Assembly (NCBI GenBank): GCA_937892815.1
Contig: CALBHZ010000202.1
Coordinates: 1-6,890 of the forward strand
DNA: 6,890 bases
Reading direction: 5' to 3'
Origin: an uncultured archaeon
GTDB lineage: Archaea > Thermoproteota > Nitrososphaeria > Conexivisphaerales > CALBHZ01
Shown here: positions 5,847-6,890 of the stretch, piece after piece
Position numbering within the stretch: position 1 is the stretch's first letter
Layout: each line of letters opens with the position of its first letter
Translations under genes and position numbers: made by a program
Notes under the pieces: model-generated
The model's database searches: none
What the model was told of the DNA's origin: nothing
The model's input: only the letters and a program-made list of their open reading frames with translations

Positions 5847-6388
5847 CTTCTTCCCTCTATAAATTTAGTTATCGTCGAATAAATCTCATCTACTAGTTGA
5901 TTTCTATTTTCGTAAGTGACCGTGAATAGCTCAGCTCTAGGGTTTTGTCTCAAGCTCTTAAGCAGAGGATCCTTCATTTTCATATGTATAACGATGATCA
6001 TAGGCTTATCTACCGCTAGCAGTTTACTAACAGCTCTTTTAAACTCAGGGCTCAAAAGTTCCATGGGACCTACTTCGTCACATACGATTACATCGCTATT
6101 TTCCATAGCGCTTAAAATTACTCTTGAGGCGAATTCGGCTAATCCCTTTAAGTTCACCTTATACTTCCCCATCCTCGCTCCATCTCCATAAATAGATGCT
6201 AGCACTTCCCTATCTCCAGTGCTTATATCTATCATTTCGAATCCTACACGTCTTCCCCTTTCCCTAACTTCCCTAGATACCATACCTCCCACACTTACCC
6301 CTCTTTCCCTCAGTTTCTTCACTACTTTCATGAGAACGGTAGTTTTTCCAACGCCTGGAGTTCCCGTTAACAGCACTATATTTTTCAA
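5843..6388 (-). CDS. THEP1-family nucleoside-triphosphatase
   Basis: A 181-residue P-loop NTPase of the NTPase_1/THEP1 family, which hydrolyses ATP, GTP and other NTPs in vitro (known from the Aquifex homologue); its cellular role is unsettled. Visible features are Walker A GTPGVGKTT (9-17), GGMVSREVRERGRRVGFEMID (34-54) as the family's second block, GKYKVNLKGL (74-83), and Walker B VIVCDEVGPMEL (100-111) with Asp104 and Glu105. IIVIHMK (131-137) follows near where the family has a strand before its last helices. The length is normal for a single-domain member. The start is TTG at 6388, which gives the usual six or seven residues before the P-loop; no ribosome binding site is evident and the mRNA is probably leaderless. 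It precedes rnhB with a 4-bp overlap and is divergent from the Trm1-like gene. Confidence 0.93.
   Translation of the reverse strand: MKNIVLLTGTPGVGKTTVLMKVVKKLRERGVSVGGMVSREVRERGRRVGFEMIDISTGDREVLASIYGDGARMGKYKVNLKGLAEFASRVILSAMENSDVIVCDEVGPMELLSPEFKRAVSKLLAVDKPMIIVIHMKMKDPLLKSLRQNPRAELFTVTYENRNQLVDEIYSTITKFIEGRR
5853..5857 (-). promoter_or_regulatory. rnhB: Ribosome binding site of rnhB
   Basis: On the minus strand GAGGG lies six to seven bases before the ATG at 5846, inside the last codons of the THEP1 gene. Together with the ATGA stop/start overlap it supports translation of RNase HII from a shared THEP1-rnhB transcript. Confidence 0.5.
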
Positions 6389-6413
6389 CTCTAATGAGGG
6401 AGAAACGATGTAC

Positions 6414-6424
6414 TTTTTAAATAT
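6414..6424. promoter_or_regulatory. Shared TATA-like element between THEP1 and the Trm1-like gene
   Basis: TTTTTAAATAT, with the palindrome TTTAAA at its core (6416-6421), is the only A/T box in the 58-bp gap. Its centre (about 6419) is about 28 bases before the plus-strand ATG at 6447 and about 31 bases before the minus-strand TTG at 6388. Both distances fit a TATA box driving a leaderless transcript, so one element may serve both directions. Confidence 0.5.
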
Positions 6425-6446
6425 GAAGATTTAGAAGAGCTGGAAA

Positions 6447-6830
6447 ATGGAAGGTTTCACGAAATACCTAGAGGGAGAGACCGTCTTACTGGTACCTGAG
6501 GTATCTCTCAAAGTACCTCAACCTCCCAAAGTCCCGGCCTTCTTTAATCCAAGGGGCAAGGAGGTAAGAGATCTGGCTGTCTTAGCTTATTCCGCTTTCT
6601 CGAGAATATGCAAAGAAATTAGGATGGCCGATCCTTTAGCTGGAGTAGGAGCTAAGAGCCTTAGAATTGCAAAAGAGGCGAACGTAAAGAAGGTATACGT
6701 TAACGATTTGAATCCAACGGCTATTAAAGCGTGCCTTAAAGCTGCCGAAATAAACGGCGTCGCATCTAAGGTGGAGGCTTACAACAAGGAAGCTAACTTA
6801 TTCATGTTGGAATTCAGCTCACCTGAGAAG
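6447..6830 (+). CDS. trm1: Trm1-like tRNA (guanine26-N2)-dimethyltransferase, N-terminal part
   Basis: The first 128 codons fit the Trm1 family, which uses S-adenosylmethionine to dimethylate N2 of G26 in tRNA. Visible blocks are PAFFNPRGKEVRDLAVL (30-46; the family usually has FFNP or FYNP followed by NRDL), the SAM-binding motif ADPLAGVGAKSLRIAKE (61-77), VYVNDLNPTAIKA (83-95) as the acidic second strand, and AEINGV with AYNKEANLFM (111-120) before the expected catalytic DPFGSP, which is absent here. The arrangement DPLAGVGAKSLR differs slightly from the commoner D-ALAASG-R-LR. The ATG at 6447 lies about 28 bases from a TATA-like box and is probably leaderless. At 6831 the gene runs into sequencing adapter; the frame stays open to 6890, but those 20 codons are artificial. 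A full protein would be roughly 350-400 residues. Confidence 0.88.
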
Positions 6831-6890
6831 CTGTCTCTTATACACATCTCCGAGCCCACGAGACCTCTCTACATCTCGTATGCTGTCTTC
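6831..6890 (+). other. Illumina Nextera adapter contamination at contig end
   Basis: Bases 6831-6849 are CTGTCTCTTATACACATCT, the Tn5 mosaic end used in Nextera libraries. Bases 6850-6864 are CCGAGCCCACGAGAC, the read-2-side adapter. CTCTCTAC at 6865-6872 fills the 8-base index position and equals, from memory, index N707. Bases 6873-6890 (ATCTCGTATGCTGTCTTC) match the P7 flank with one mismatch, T for C at 6884. Translated in the methyltransferase frame it gives LSLIHISEPTRP, a familiar contaminant peptide in databases. This is library sequence, not genome. Confidence 0.98.

Noticed and set aside
1..6830. CRISPR arrays, insertion sequences, tRNA or rRNA genes
   Set aside because: I saw no regularly spaced repeats, transposase motifs, terminal inverted repeats or tRNA-like folds on reading both strands.
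6831..6890. A novel C-terminal extension of the methyltransferase (LSLIHISEPTRPLYIS...)
   Set aside because: The bases are Nextera adapter in the correct order; the peptide is its known translation.

Overview
This window looks like part of an assembled archaeal genome, most likely from a thermophilic member of the Thermoproteota/TACK group. The signs are a DUF373 membrane protein, an archaeal-type cis-prenyltransferase, a THEP1 NTPase beside RNase HII, and an archaeal Trm1-like tRNA methyltransferase. Arginine codons are mostly AGA/AGG, isoleucine is often ATA, and TTG/GTG starts are common. Several A/T-rich TATA-like boxes sit about 25-35 bp before starts, which suggests leaderless transcripts. 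I cannot place it more precisely from sequence alone. Genes are tightly packed and no gene-free stretch exceeds about 75 bp.

Layout. Bases 1-205 are the C-terminal end of an isopropylmalate/isocitrate dehydrogenase-family enzyme, overlapped by a 273-residue coiled-coil protein (198-1019). A TATA-like box then precedes a plus-strand pair: a DUF373 protein with a soluble N-terminal domain and about six membrane segments (1057-2178), and polyprenyl diphosphate synthase (2165-2962), overlapping by 14 bp. A minus-strand pair converges on it: an unrecognised protein (about 4524 to 3865) followed by a DUF72/YecE-like protein (3861-2959). A divergent promoter region at 4525-4594 separates that pair from a solitary, degenerate ABC-type ATPase on the plus strand (4595-5257). 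The ATPase overlaps tail-to-tail by 53 bp with a minus-strand pair, THEP1 NTPase (6388-5843) and RNase HII (5846-5205), which are joined by an ATGA overlap. A second compact divergent promoter (6389-6446) separates THEP1 from a Trm1-like tRNA methyltransferase reading right (from 6447).

The right end is not natural DNA. Bases 6831-6890 match an Illumina Nextera read-through: transposon mosaic end, read-2-side adapter, an 8-base index and the start of the P7 region. The methyltransferase is therefore cut at codon 128 by an assembly artefact, and the window presumably ends at a contig end.

Functionally this is mostly core archaeal housekeeping: amino-acid/2-oxoacid metabolism, lipid-carrier synthesis, RNA primer/ribonucleotide removal and tRNA modification. 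The less understood parts are the coiled-coil protein, the DUF373 protein coupled to the prenyltransferase, the unknown protein paired with DUF72, and the ABC ATPase that has lost its signature motif. I see no CRISPR array, insertion sequence, tRNA, rRNA or defence island.
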